This document shows positions 38,985 through 45,748 of a DNA stretch of 64,000 nt, piece after piece. The stretch spans positions 21,668 to 85,667 of the forward strand of contig JBHIWP010000002.1 of the NCBI GenBank assembly GCA_041987425.1, given 5' to 3'. The stretch is from Leptofilum sp041987425 (GTDB taxonomy: Bacteria; Chloroflexota; Anaerolineae; Promineifilales; Promineifilaceae). Under the pieces are notes generated by a model. That model worked only from the letters and a program-made list of their open reading frames with translations, searched no databases and was not told the origin of the DNA. Within the stretch, counting starts at the first letter, position 1, and each line of letters opens with the position of its first letter. Position numbers and translations under genes: made by a program.

Positions 38985-39725
38985 TCAGTCGGCGCGCACG
39001 GTATTGAACGCTTCTTGCAGGTCTAAACGGCCGTCATAAATGGCACGTCCGGTAATCACCCCAACCACACCATGTTCCGCCTGGGCGTGACAGCGGCGAA
39101 TGTCTTCCATTGAGGCCACGCCCCCGGAAGCGATGACCTGCAAGCCCGTCACCTGGCTCAGCTGCACCGTCGCCTGCACATCTACACCGCTTAACACGCC
39201 ATCACGACCAATGTCGGTGTAGATAATGGTTTTGACCCCGCGCTCTTTCATATCCTTGCCCAGATCAACGGGATTCATGGCCGTATCGCGCTGCCAGCCT
39301 CTCGTCTTAACACGGCCGTTGCGCGCATCTATACCCACCAATATTTTACTCTTGCCAAACTTTTCCACGGCTTTGCTAACCAGGTCTGGCTTTTCGATGG
39401 CCACCGTGCCCAAAATGACCCGGTTAGCGCCAGCGTCCAGGGCTCGCGCCACATCATCCAGGCTGCGGACGCCGCCGCCAAACTGCACCTTCACGTCTAG
39501 CTGGGCGATGGCAGGCAACGCAGCCCAGTTAGCTGCACTGGCTTCGTCCAGAGCGCCGTCCAGGTTGACCACGTGCAGCCACCTGGCTCCGGCGTCAACC
39601 CATTTTTGGGCCATTTTGACGGGATTATTGCCAAACACGGTTTCTTTTTCAGGATCGCCATGCTCCAGCCGCACGACACGGCCGTTGCGTAAATCAATAG
39701 CGGGGAATATCGTGAACTTACTCAA
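38985..39725 (-). CDS. hisA: Phosphoribosylformimino-AICAR ribotide isomerase
   Basis: This 246-residue TIM barrel has the Ile-Asp-Leu-Arg-Asn-Gly-Arg-Val-Val-Arg start with catalytic Asp. Gly-Gly-Val-Arg-Ser (phosphate loop), Gly-Ile-Asp-Ala-Arg-Asn-Gly and Tyr-Thr-Asp-Ile-Gly-Arg-Asp-Gly (second Asp) follow. Ala-Ser-Gly-Gly-Val-Ala closes the barrel. Length and motifs normal. It carries three ACGGCCGT copies as Asn-Gly-Arg and related codons. Confidence 0.95.
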   Translation of the reverse strand: MSKFTIFPAIDLRNGRVVRLEHGDPEKETVFGNNPVKMAQKWVDAGARWLHVVNLDGALDEASAANWAALPAIAQLDVKVQFGGGVRSLDDVARALDAGANRVILGTVAIEKPDLVSKAVEKFGKSKILVGIDARNGRVKTRGWQRDTAMNPVDLGKDMKERGVKTIIYTDIGRDGVLSGVDVQATVQLSQVTGLQVIASGGVASMEDIRRCHAQAEHGVVGVITGRAIYDGRLDLQEAFNTVRAD

Positions 39726-39741
39726 TGGTACCTCTTGGGAT

Positions 39742-39797
39742 GAGGTAATTGTGTAATTAAGCGATTGGGTAATTACCCAGTTACTCAGTTACCCAAT
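39742..39797. repeat. Heptad fold-back repeat between hisA and hisH
   Basis: GTAATTA-like units on the left are followed by TACCCAG, TTACTCA, GTTACCC units, giving a degenerate hairpin with seven-base periodicity. Confidence 0.6.
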
Positions 39798-40468
39798 TAC
39801 ACTTTTTCTACAAAGTTTCTCAAAATCGTTAAACCTACACTCTGGCTCTTTTCCGGGTGGAATTGCAGACCATAGATATTATCCTTAGCTACCACAGATG
39901 CAAAGGGAAAACCATAGTCAGTCCAGGCAAGAACGGCCGTTGCATCGTCCGCATCGCAGTAGTAAGAATGGACAAAGTAAGCGTAGTCGCCCGTTTTTAC
40001 GCCATTCAGCAGCGGATTGTCCCAGGCGGGTTCCAACTGGTTCCAGCCCATGTGGGGAACTTTTAAATGGTTAATGGTTAATTGTGAATGGTGAATGGTT
40101 AACGGATTGGCTTCATTACCCATTAGCCCTTTCTCTGGAAACCGCACCACCTTGCCCGCCAGTAAATCCAGGCCCTCGTGGACGCCCATTTCATGCCCTT
40201 CCGTGAACATGAGCTGCATTCCGACACAGATGCCCAAAAAAGGAACGCCGCGCTGCACGGCTTCGTGAATGGCTTCGGGCAGGTTGTGCCGTCGCAGGCC
40301 ATCCATGCCAGAGCCAAAAGCGCCCACGCCGGGCAGCACCAGCTTGTCGGCACGGCGCACTACCTCCGCGTCGTCCGTCAGGTGCACCTCGGCCCCAATA
40401 TACTCAAATGCCTTCTGCGCCGAGCGAATGTTGCTGGCGCCGTAGTCGATCATGGTGATTTTGGTCAT
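39797..40468 (-). CDS. hisH: Imidazole glycerol phosphate synthase, glutaminase subunit, with in-frame insertion
   Basis: This 223-residue class I amidotransferase supplies ammonia to HisF. Gly-Val-Gly-Ala-Phe-Gly-Ser-Gly-Met, the nucleophile Cys in Leu-Gly-Ile-Cys-Val-Gly-Met-Gln (about 82), and His-Ser-Tyr with Phe-His-Pro-Glu-Lys-Ser near the end are intact. About 18 extra residues (Leu-Thr-Ile-His-His-Ser-Gln-Leu-Thr-Ile-Asn-His) precede Leu-Lys-Val-Pro-His-Met-Gly-Trp-Asn. They match the TTAATGG repeat found in hisF. Confidence 0.94.
   Translation of the reverse strand: MTKITMIDYGASNIRSAQKAFEYIGAEVHLTDDAEVVRRADKLVLPGVGAFGSGMDGLRRHNLPEAIHEAVQRGVPFLGICVGMQLMFTEGHEMGVHEGLDLLAGKVVRFPEKGLMGNEANPLTIHHSQLTINHLKVPHMGWNQLEPAWDNPLLNGVKTGDYAYFVHSYYCDADDATAVLAWTDYGFPFASVVAKDNIYGLQFHPEKSQSVGLTILRNFVEKV
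40066..40103. repeat. TTAATGG-type heptad repeat inside hisH
   Basis: Units ATGGTTA, ATGGTTA, ATTGTGA, ATGGTGA, ATGGTTA in tandem; the same class as in hisF, inserted at a surface loop position without breaking the frame. Confidence 0.75.
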
Positions 40469-40479
40469 ATTTTGGTAAT

Positions 40480-40555
40480 CCGTTAGCGGTTATCGGTATT
40501 CAGTGAATCAGTATTCAGTGAGTCAGTTACTGATTACCGACCACTGACCACTGGT
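40480..40555. repeat. TCAGTGA-type heptad fold-back repeat between hisH and hisB
   Basis: About ten seven-base units: CAGTGAA, TCAGTAT, TCAGTGA, GTCAGTT on one side and ACTGATT, ACCGACC, ACTGACC, ACTGGTT on the other, partly self-complementary. Confidence 0.65.
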
Positions 40556-41151
40556 TACTCCGTCAGCGTTCCCTTCGTCGAAGCCACGTCCAGCCGTCGT
40601 GGGTCAATGGCTACGGCCGTTCTCAGCGCCCTGGCAAATGCCTTAAACAGGGCCTCGGCCTGATGGTGATCGTTACGGCCGTATTCAATGCGGGCGTGCA
40701 GGTTCATTCTGGCGTGAATGGCTACCGATTCAAAGAAGTGCTGCACTAGATCAGTGGGCATCTGGCCGATGGCTGGCGTGTGCCAGGTACCGTGGAAGAC
40801 CGTGTACGGCCGTCCGCCCAAATCAATCGCCACAAAGCCCAGCGCCTCGTCCATCGGCACGTAGGCATGCCCCACGCGGGTGATGCCCTTGCGGTCGCCT
40901 AAAGCACTGTTGATGGCTTGCCCGAAAACAATGCCTACGTCCTCAATGGTGTGGTGCGTGTCGATGTGCAGGTCGCCCGTGGCCACCACCGTGAGATCAA
41001 ACAGTCCGTGGATGGAAACGGCCGTAAGCATATGGTCAAAAAAGCCAACGGCCGTACTGATGTCGTGCTGCCCTCTGCCTTCCAAATTGATGGAGACAGA
41101 AATGTCTGTTTCGCTGGTTTGCCGATGAATGCTTGCTGTTCGTGTCATCAT
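40555..41151 (-). CDS. hisB: Imidazoleglycerol-phosphate dehydratase
   Basis: This 198-residue enzyme has the dehydratase signatures Thr-Lys-Glu-Thr-like start (Ser-Glu-Thr-Asp-Ile), Phe-Phe-Asp-His-Met-Leu and Asp-Thr-His-His-Thr-Ile-Glu-Asp-Val. Met-Asp-Glu-Ala-Leu and His-Ala-Arg-x-x-Tyr-Gly-Arg-Asn-Asp-His-His-Gln-Ala-Glu follow. All manganese ligands are present. Monofunctional, without the phosphatase domain. The gap to hisC (41,152-41,272) holds a fold-back of AAGGAACGAAG and TCTTCGTC-type units. Confidence 0.95.
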   Translation of the reverse strand: MMTRTASIHRQTSETDISVSINLEGRGQHDISTAVGFFDHMLTAVSIHGLFDLTVVATGDLHIDTHHTIEDVGIVFGQAINSALGDRKGITRVGHAYVPMDEALGFVAIDLGGRPYTVFHGTWHTPAIGQMPTDLVQHFFESVAIHARMNLHARIEYGRNDHHQAEALFKAFARALRTAVAIDPRRLDVASTKGTLTE

Positions 41152-41272
41152 GAATCGTTTTGTTGAAGTTTATACAAAGGAACGAAGATAGAAAGGAACC
41201 AAGAGGATTAGCAACTAATTGATTATCTTACTTCTTTGTTTCTTCCGTCCCTTTGTCTCTTCGTCTAATTAA

Positions 41273-42421
41273 TTACTGCTCTTCTAAACGACGCAGTTCG
41301 GCAAGCAACTGGTCTGTCTCCTCTGGCCGTCCGGCGCTGATGCGGATGCAGTTGTCTACGCCGGGCTTATTAAAGTAACGCACCAGAATGCCTTCTTTTT
41401 CCAGATCAAGTTTGAGTGCCTGCGCACTGCGGCCAATGACCCGGCATAATATAAAGTTTGAACGGCTGGGGAGTGGGTTCAGGTAGCTAATTGTACCCAA
41501 TTTTGTAAAAAGGCGCTCTCTTTCTGCAACCAAAAGCTGCACTTTCTCATGCAGCCACGCCTGATCGGCCAGTGAGGCCAGCGCCGCCAGCGAAGCGGCG
41601 ACGTTAATGTTGTACGGCTGCTTGATTTTCCACAGGTGCGGCAGCAGCCATTCCGGGAACGCGCCGTACCCCACGCGCAGCCCGGCCAGCCCGGCCAGCT
41701 TGCTAAACGTCCGCAGCACCGCCAAATTGTCATATTCCAAGGTCCAGTGAATGCGGCTGGCTGAATTAAAACTGACCGTGGAGTTTTCCTCTTCTTTTTC
41801 TCTGCGTTCTCCGCGGTTCAAATCAAAATCGACGTACGCTTCGTCAAGAACAACGAGGACGGGTAGTTGGAGCAAACGTCGTAGGTCGGCGTCATTGATG
41901 GTGCTGCCGTCCGGATTGTTGGGCGAGCAGATGAAGAGGACTTTGGCGGTGGGGTGCTTGGCTACGGCCGTTTCAATGGCGTCAACGTCCAGGCTGAAAT
42001 CTTCTTTGCGCCACACCTGCACGTAACGGCCGCCGTTAACGGCCGTGCTGAACGGATACATGCCAAACGACGGTGGGCAATCTATCACCACGTCGTCTGG
42101 CGAGAGCACCACGCGCAGCACCAGGTCGATCAGCTCATCGGCGCCCATGCCCGCCAGCAGCCGCGCCTTGGGCATCTGCACATAGCTGCTGAGCGCATCG
42201 CGCAGTTCGTTGGATTCGGGGTCGGGGTAGATGTGGAAGAAACGGCCGTTGCGTAAAGCCTCCAAAGCCTTCGGCGACGGCCCATAAGGATTCTCGTTGG
42301 CGTCCAACTTCACAATTTCCTCCGGCGCCCGCCCCAGCCGTGCCGACAGCACCTCAAACGGCACAATTGGAATGTAAGGCTCCATCTCAGCAATATCAGG
42401 TCGTACAAATCTGTTGGTCAT
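41273..42421 (-). CDS. hisC: Histidinol-phosphate aminotransferase, with in-frame insertion
   Basis: This 382-residue PLP enzyme (usual about 350-365) has Leu-Asp-Ala-Asn-Glu-Asn-Pro-Tyr-Gly, Asn-Asn-Pro-Asp-Gly and Asp-Glu-Ala-Tyr-Val-Asp-Phe. Thr-Phe-Ser-Lys-Leu-Ala-Gly-Leu-Ala-Gly follows, with the PLP Lys in Ser-Lys, then Arg-Val-Gly-Tyr. Directly after Tyr-Val-Asp-Phe-Asp comes an extra segment Leu-Asn-Arg-Gly-Glu-Arg-Arg-Glu-Lys-Glu-Glu-Glu, absent from the family. It is encoded by a GCAGAG/CCGCGG-type repeat also present around the GxxExxY gene. Confidence 0.95.
   Translation of the reverse strand: MTNRFVRPDIAEMEPYIPIVPFEVLSARLGRAPEEIVKLDANENPYGPSPKALEALRNGRFFHIYPDPESNELRDALSSYVQMPKARLLAGMGADELIDLVLRVVLSPDDVVIDCPPSFGMYPFSTAVNGGRYVQVWRKEDFSLDVDAIETAVAKHPTAKVLFICSPNNPDGSTINDADLRRLLQLPVLVVLDEAYVDFDLNRGERREKEEENSTVSFNSASRIHWTLEYDNLAVLRTFSKLAGLAGLRVGYGAFPEWLLPHLWKIKQPYNINVAASLAALASLADQAWLHEKVQLLVAERERLFTKLGTISYLNPLPSRSNFILCRVIGRSAQALKLDLEKEGILVRYFNKPGVDNCIRISAGRPEETDQLLAELRRLEEQ
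41795..41820. repeat. CCGCGGAGAACGCAGAG-type repeat inside hisC
   Basis: On the minus strand this reads AACCGCGGAGAACGCAGA, the same class as 42,444-42,471, 42,884-42,914 and about 45,354-45,385. Confidence 0.75.
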
Positions 42422-42443
42422 AGTTAGTTGCTTCCTTATTATT

Positions 42444-42914
42444 AACCGCGGAGAGCGCGGAGAACGCTGAGATTTGGCTGTTAGAGGTTGAGAGCCACAC
42501 GCTTGATGCCACCAACTTTTAGTCGGCGCACGTTGAAATTTAGTAGCAACCCTAGCTTTAGATTTGCCAGCTTTAAGTAGGACATTAATTGTGCCTGGTG
42601 TATGGCTTCAAATTTTTTGATAGCTTTTAGCTCCACAACAACAAGATTTTCTACTACAAAGTCCGCTCTATAAGCATTCTCCACAGGAAGTTGTTTGTAG
42701 ATTAACGGGATGGTTCTTTCGCGCTCATATTCAATGTTTCGCAATGCCATCTCATGAGCCAAACAGGCCTGATAAGCTGACTCTAGCAAGCCAGGACCGA
42801 GATGTTTATGTACTTCAATGGCCGCCCCGATAATCTTTCCCGTAATCTTGTCTTCTTCTCGCATTGGCTCTCTCATATTCAATCCTCCGCGCTATCTCTG
42901 CGCTCTCTGCGGTT
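42444..42914. mobile_element. Inverted repeats enclosing the GxxExxY gene
   Basis: The left arm 42,444-42,471 (AACCGCGGAGAGCGCGGAGA...) and the complement of the right arm 42,884-42,914 (AACCGCAGAGAGCGCAGAGA...) are about 80 percent identical over 28 bases. They enclose only the GxxExxY ORF. The unit (471 bases) sits between hisD and hisC. Confidence 0.55.
42481..42882 (-). CDS. GxxExxY protein (PD-(D/E)xK-like)
   Basis: This 133-residue protein shows Gly-Pro-Gly-Leu-Leu-Glu-Ser-Ala-Tyr (family hallmark), preceded by Ile-Gly-Ala-Ala-Ile-Glu-Val-His-Lys-His-Leu. Tyr-Arg-Ala-Asp-Phe-Val-Val-Glu and Val-Val-Val-Glu-Leu-Lys-Ala-Ile (the D and ExK of the nuclease fold) follow. The C-terminus is Leu-Leu-Leu-Asn-Phe-Asn-Val. 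Function of the family is unknown; it is often repeated in genomes. It splits hisC from hisD and is framed by inverted repeats. Confidence 0.9.
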   Translation of the reverse strand: MNMREPMREEDKITGKIIGAAIEVHKHLGPGLLESAYQACLAHEMALRNIEYERERTIPLIYKQLPVENAYRADFVVENLVVVELKAIKKFEAIHQAQLMSYLKLANLKLGLLLNFNVRRLKVGGIKRVALNL

Positions 42915-44235
42915 AAATCCTCTTCCTTGCAGCGTTGGCATGGGCGTCGAGGGCTTCCGCCTGGGCGATGCGGGCGGCGGCGGCGCTGAGTTGGGCAGAC
43001 GTGGCGTCGTCTAGCTGCACGATGCTGCTGATTTTGACGAAATCAAGCACGTTGAGCGGTGAGGCAAAGCGGGCGGTGCCGTTGGTGGGCATCACGTGGC
43101 TGGGACCGGCCACATAGTCCCCCAACACTTCAAAGCTGCGCTCGCCAATGAACAGGCCGCCTGCGTTAGGGATTTTATCTGCATAGGCCGCCGGGTTTTG
43201 CGTGGCGATGCAGGTGTGTTCGGCGGCAAAGTCGCTGGCAAGCTGGCAGGCTTCGTCCAAATCGGAGGTTAGCACAATGCCGCCCCGATTAGCCAGCGAC
43301 ACGGCGATCACCTCACTGCGGGTTAGCGATTCCATCTGGCGGGCAATCTCTACCTGCACGGCCTCGGCCAGCGAATTGGAGGGCGTAAAGAGGATGGCGG
43401 TCGCCAGAACGTCGTGTTCGGCCTGTGCCAGCATGTCGGCGGCAACCCAGGCGGCATCGGCCGTTTCGTCGGCAACGACCGCGGTTTCGGTTGGGCCATA
43501 CAGGCCGTCGATACCCACAATGCCGTAGACCTGCCGCTTGGCCAGGGTGGTAAAGAGGTTGCCTGGACCCACAATTTTGTCCACGCGGGGCACGCTTTCC
43601 GTGCCAAAGGCCAGCGCGGCGATGGCCTGAGCTCCGCCCAGCGTATAAATTGTGTCGATGCCAGCAATGGCCGCTGCGGCCAGGATCACGTCCGGGATAC
43701 GGCCATCTTCCCGTCCTGGCGGGGTTGCCACCACAATCTCCGGCACACCTGCCACCCGCGCCGGAATTACCGACATGAGCAGCGAAGACGGCAGCGGGGC
43801 CGTGCCGCCGGGCACGTAGACACCCACGCGCTGAATCGGCGTGACGCGCTGGCCGAGAAAGCCGCCCATTTCAGTGGTTTGCCAGTTGGGCAGCGGCTGC
43901 CGCTGATGGAAGTCGGCAATGCGATACGCGGCCAGTTCTAGGGCGTGTTTTAGCGCTGGTTCAATACGCGTGAGAGCCGCAGAAATCTCATCCTTATCCA
44001 CTCGCAAACTTGCCACTTTCACACCATCTAGCGTTTCCGTCCAGCGGCGCAGGGCGGCATCGCCTCTCTGGCGCACGTCACGCAAAATGGTGGAGACGGC
44101 CGTTTCTGGCGTAGCGCCCTCACCAAACAGTTGGTTTAAGCTGGCCTGTAATGCCGGGGGCACGTCAGGCTCCAGGGACGTTTCTCGCCGCAGGATGGAT
44201 TTTTGAGCATCGGGGATTGTGTATATTCTTATCAT
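42913..44235 (-). CDS. hisD: Histidinol dehydrogenase
   Basis: This 440-residue enzyme from ATG 44,235 oxidises histidinol to histidine. It has Tyr-Val-Pro-Gly-Gly-Thr-Ala-Pro-Leu-Pro-Ser-Ser, Gly-Gly-Ala-Gln-Ala-Ile-Ala-Ala-Leu-Ala-Phe-Gly-Thr and Lys-Ile-Val-Gly-Pro-Gly-Asn. Gln-Ala-Glu-His-Asp and Glu-His (zinc and catalytic residues) and a C-terminal Pro-Thr-Asn-Gly-Thr-Ala-Arg follow. The longer ORF start (44,301) would translate the heptad repeat as Phe-Thr-Phe-His-Phe-Ser and is rejected. Confidence 0.95.
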   Translation of the reverse strand: MIRIYTIPDAQKSILRRETSLEPDVPPALQASLNQLFGEGATPETAVSTILRDVRQRGDAALRRWTETLDGVKVASLRVDKDEISAALTRIEPALKHALELAAYRIADFHQRQPLPNWQTTEMGGFLGQRVTPIQRVGVYVPGGTAPLPSSLLMSVIPARVAGVPEIVVATPPGREDGRIPDVILAAAAIAGIDTIYTLGGAQAIAALAFGTESVPRVDKIVGPGNLFTTLAKRQVYGIVGIDGLYGPTETAVVADETADAAWVAADMLAQAEHDVLATAILFTPSNSLAEAVQVEIARQMESLTRSEVIAVSLANRGGIVLTSDLDEACQLASDFAAEHTCIATQNPAAYADKIPNAGGLFIGERSFEVLGDYVAGPSHVMPTNGTARFASPLNVLDFVKISSIVQLDDATSAQLSAAAARIAQAEALDAHANAARKRI

Positions 44236-44244
44236 GGTCTTTTG

Positions 44245-44320
44245 GGAGGAAGTGAAGAGTGAGAAGTGAAAAGTAAAAAGAACCCACTTATCACTTTTCA
44301 CTTTTTACTTATCACTCTGT
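44245..44320. repeat. AGTGAAA-type heptad fold-back repeat between hisG and hisD
   Basis: Units AGTGAAG, AGTGAGA, AGTGAAA, AGTAAAA on the left and ACTTATC, ACTTTTC, ACTTTTT on the right, making a long imperfect hairpin with seven-base periodicity. Confidence 0.7.
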
Positions 44321-45330
44321 AAAGCTGTTAGCATGGCGCGGTACCGCTCCGGTTCTTCTTCAAAAATGTAGGTGCAGGGTGAGACGACCACACCGCTGCC
44401 GCCAATGGCTCGTAGTTCAGCAATGGCCTGGAACAAATTTGCTTTTTGCACAACAATATTAACGGCGAACCAGTTGGGGTCGCCAGGCGTGTGGTGCCGG
44501 GCGACGACCGGGGCAATGGTGGGGCCGCGCAGGCCGCGCAGGTGAGGCTGGCTCAGCATCTTTTTGGCAATATCTTCGGGAGAATCCCCGCGTACGTTTG
44601 TGACAACCAGGAAGGAACTTTCGGCGCGCAGGTAGGCTTCGATGTATTCAATGAGCTGGCGGGCCACGGTGAGCACGTCCGGACGCGTTTTCAGCGTTTC
44701 TTTGTTGGCGATCAGGCAGGCTTGCGAGCGCAAGATGAGACCATCTTCAATCGGGCGCAAGTGATTGTCGCGCAGGGTGATGCCGGAGGAGACCAAATCG
44801 GAGATGACGTCGGCATAGCCGATTGTGGGGGCAATTTCCAGCGTGCCCTCTACGCTAATTAGCTTGACGGGGGCCACACCGTGCTGTTCCAGGAAAGCAC
44901 CGGTGACTTTGGGGAACTTAGTCGCCACGCGTAGGGCACGGCCGTTTTCTCCCAGTGCCTCAGCCCAGGCCGCCAGATCGCCCATCGTGCGGGCTGGCTG
45001 ATCTTCCGGGATAGCCAGGTTGAGGGTGCAGGGGCCAAAGCCAAGCGCGTCGTGGAGGGTGAGGATGGATTGCGAACGGCCGTAAGCCTTTTCAGCCAGG
45101 ATATCCAGGCCCGTAATACCAAAATCAATGCTTCCTTGCCGTACCCCGGTAACAATATCGCCTGGCCGCTGAAACATCACCGTAAGCTGAGGCAGGCTAG
45201 GAATGATGGCTTCATACTGGCGGGGATTGGGTCTAAAAATCTTTAATCCACACGCTTCTAAAAAATCAAACGCGTCTTTGTGCAAGGCCCCCTTACTAGG
45301 CAGGGCCAGCCGGATATCTGATCGTAGCAT
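44305..45330 (-). CDS. hisG: ATP phosphoribosyltransferase, long form
   Basis: This 341-residue first enzyme of the pathway starts at ATG 45,330 (AAGGAG upstream). It includes the long-form C-terminal regulatory domain (residues about 235-335, with Val-Asn-Ile-Val-Val-Gln-Lys and Gly-Gly-Ser-Gly-Val-Val-Val-Ser-Pro). That domain binds histidine. The catalytic part has Leu-Ala-Leu-Pro-Ser-Lys-Gly, Asp-Ile-Val-Thr-Gly-Val-Arg, Asp-Phe-Gly-Ile-Thr-Gly, and Glu-Gly-Thr-Leu-Glu. No separate hisZ is seen. It heads the operon behind the attenuator. Confidence 0.95.
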   Translation of the reverse strand: MLRSDIRLALPSKGALHKDAFDFLEACGLKIFRPNPRQYEAIIPSLPQLTVMFQRPGDIVTGVRQGSIDFGITGLDILAEKAYGRSQSILTLHDALGFGPCTLNLAIPEDQPARTMGDLAAWAEALGENGRALRVATKFPKVTGAFLEQHGVAPVKLISVEGTLEIAPTIGYADVISDLVSSGITLRDNHLRPIEDGLILRSQACLIANKETLKTRPDVLTVARQLIEYIEAYLRAESSFLVVTNVRGDSPEDIAKKMLSQPHLRGLRGPTIAPVVARHHTPGDPNWFAVNIVVQKANLFQAIAELRAIGGSGVVVSPCTYIFEEEPERYRAMLTALQSDK

Positions 45331-45353
45331 ACAATACTCCTTCAAGATAGTTG

Positions 45354-45385
45354 AACGCAGAGGCGCAGAGAACGTAAACCGCAAA
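45354..45385. repeat. GCAGAG-type repeat upstream of hisG
   Basis: Contains GAACGCAGAGGCGCAGAGAA followed by CCGC, the same class as the copies framing the GxxExxY gene and inside hisC; here it lies between the terminator and the hisG ribosome site. Confidence 0.65.
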
Positions 45386-45440
45386 ATCTCTGCCTTAAGT
45401 TTATCTTATACGGGAAGGGTTTCACCCGTTATTACAGAAT

Positions 45441-45477
45441 ACAAACAAAAACACCCTCCTCTGGCTTGAGGAGGGTG
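45441..45477 (-). terminator. his attenuator terminator
   Basis: The minus strand has CACCCTCCTC, a six-base loop AAGCCA, GAGGAGGGTG, then TTTTTGTTTG: a perfect 10-bp intrinsic terminator. It lies after the leader peptide and before hisG. The left arm plus loop (CCTCAAGCC) can instead pair with GGGTTGAGG at the leader stop (45,509-45,517). Confidence 0.88.
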
Positions 45478-45510
45478 CTAAAATGCATCCCAGTTAGAAT
45501 TAAAGCTGCC

Positions 45511-45591
45511 TCAACCCAAAGTAAACCATCGCCAACTTGCATGGTGTGCGTGATGATGCTTCAGATGGGTTGCAGCAGGAATGTTTTTCAT
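45511..45591 (-). CDS. hisL: His operon leader peptide
   Basis: The ORF from ATG 45,591 encodes 26 residues: Met-Lys-Asn-Ile-Pro-Ala-Ala-Thr-His-Leu-Lys-His-His-His-Ala-His-His-Ala, then Ser-Trp-Arg-Trp-Phe-Thr-Leu-Gly and stop. Six histidines (9, 12-14, 16, 17) make it a sensor of charged tRNA-His. The stop overlaps GGGTTGAGG, the antiterminator strand. Leader length, position and terminator spacing match classical attenuators. No obvious Shine-Dalgarno is seen, which lowers certainty slightly. Confidence 0.85.
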   Translation of the reverse strand: MKNIPAATHLKHHHAHHASWRWFTLG

Positions 45592-45626
45592 GACGCTAAA
45601 AGTCTAGCACATACTACGTGGTGTGC

Positions 45627-45654
45627 AATCTATTTCCAATATCCCTTCTGTAAA
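45627..45654 (-). promoter_or_regulatory. Promoter candidate of the his operon
   Basis: TTTACA (45,649-45,654), 16 bases, TAGATT (45,627-45,632) on the minus strand, about 35-40 bases before the leader ATG. The divergent USP gene starts at 45,749. Confidence 0.5.
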
Positions 45655-45748
45655 GAGCCTTTTAACAGTTTGTTATCAATTCGATTTATGCCCTGATTGA
45701 TGTGTATAATGTGCGAAAAATTCTTGCTAAATTTAGGTAGGTTGCACC

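Noticed and set aside
44236..44301. Extended N-terminus of HisD
   Set aside because: It would translate the AGTGAAA heptad repeat; the ATG at 44,235 matches the family start.
45441..45740. T-box riboswitch upstream of hisG
   Set aside because: No T-box consensus or specifier stem is evident; the His-rich leader ORF and competing stems explain the region better.
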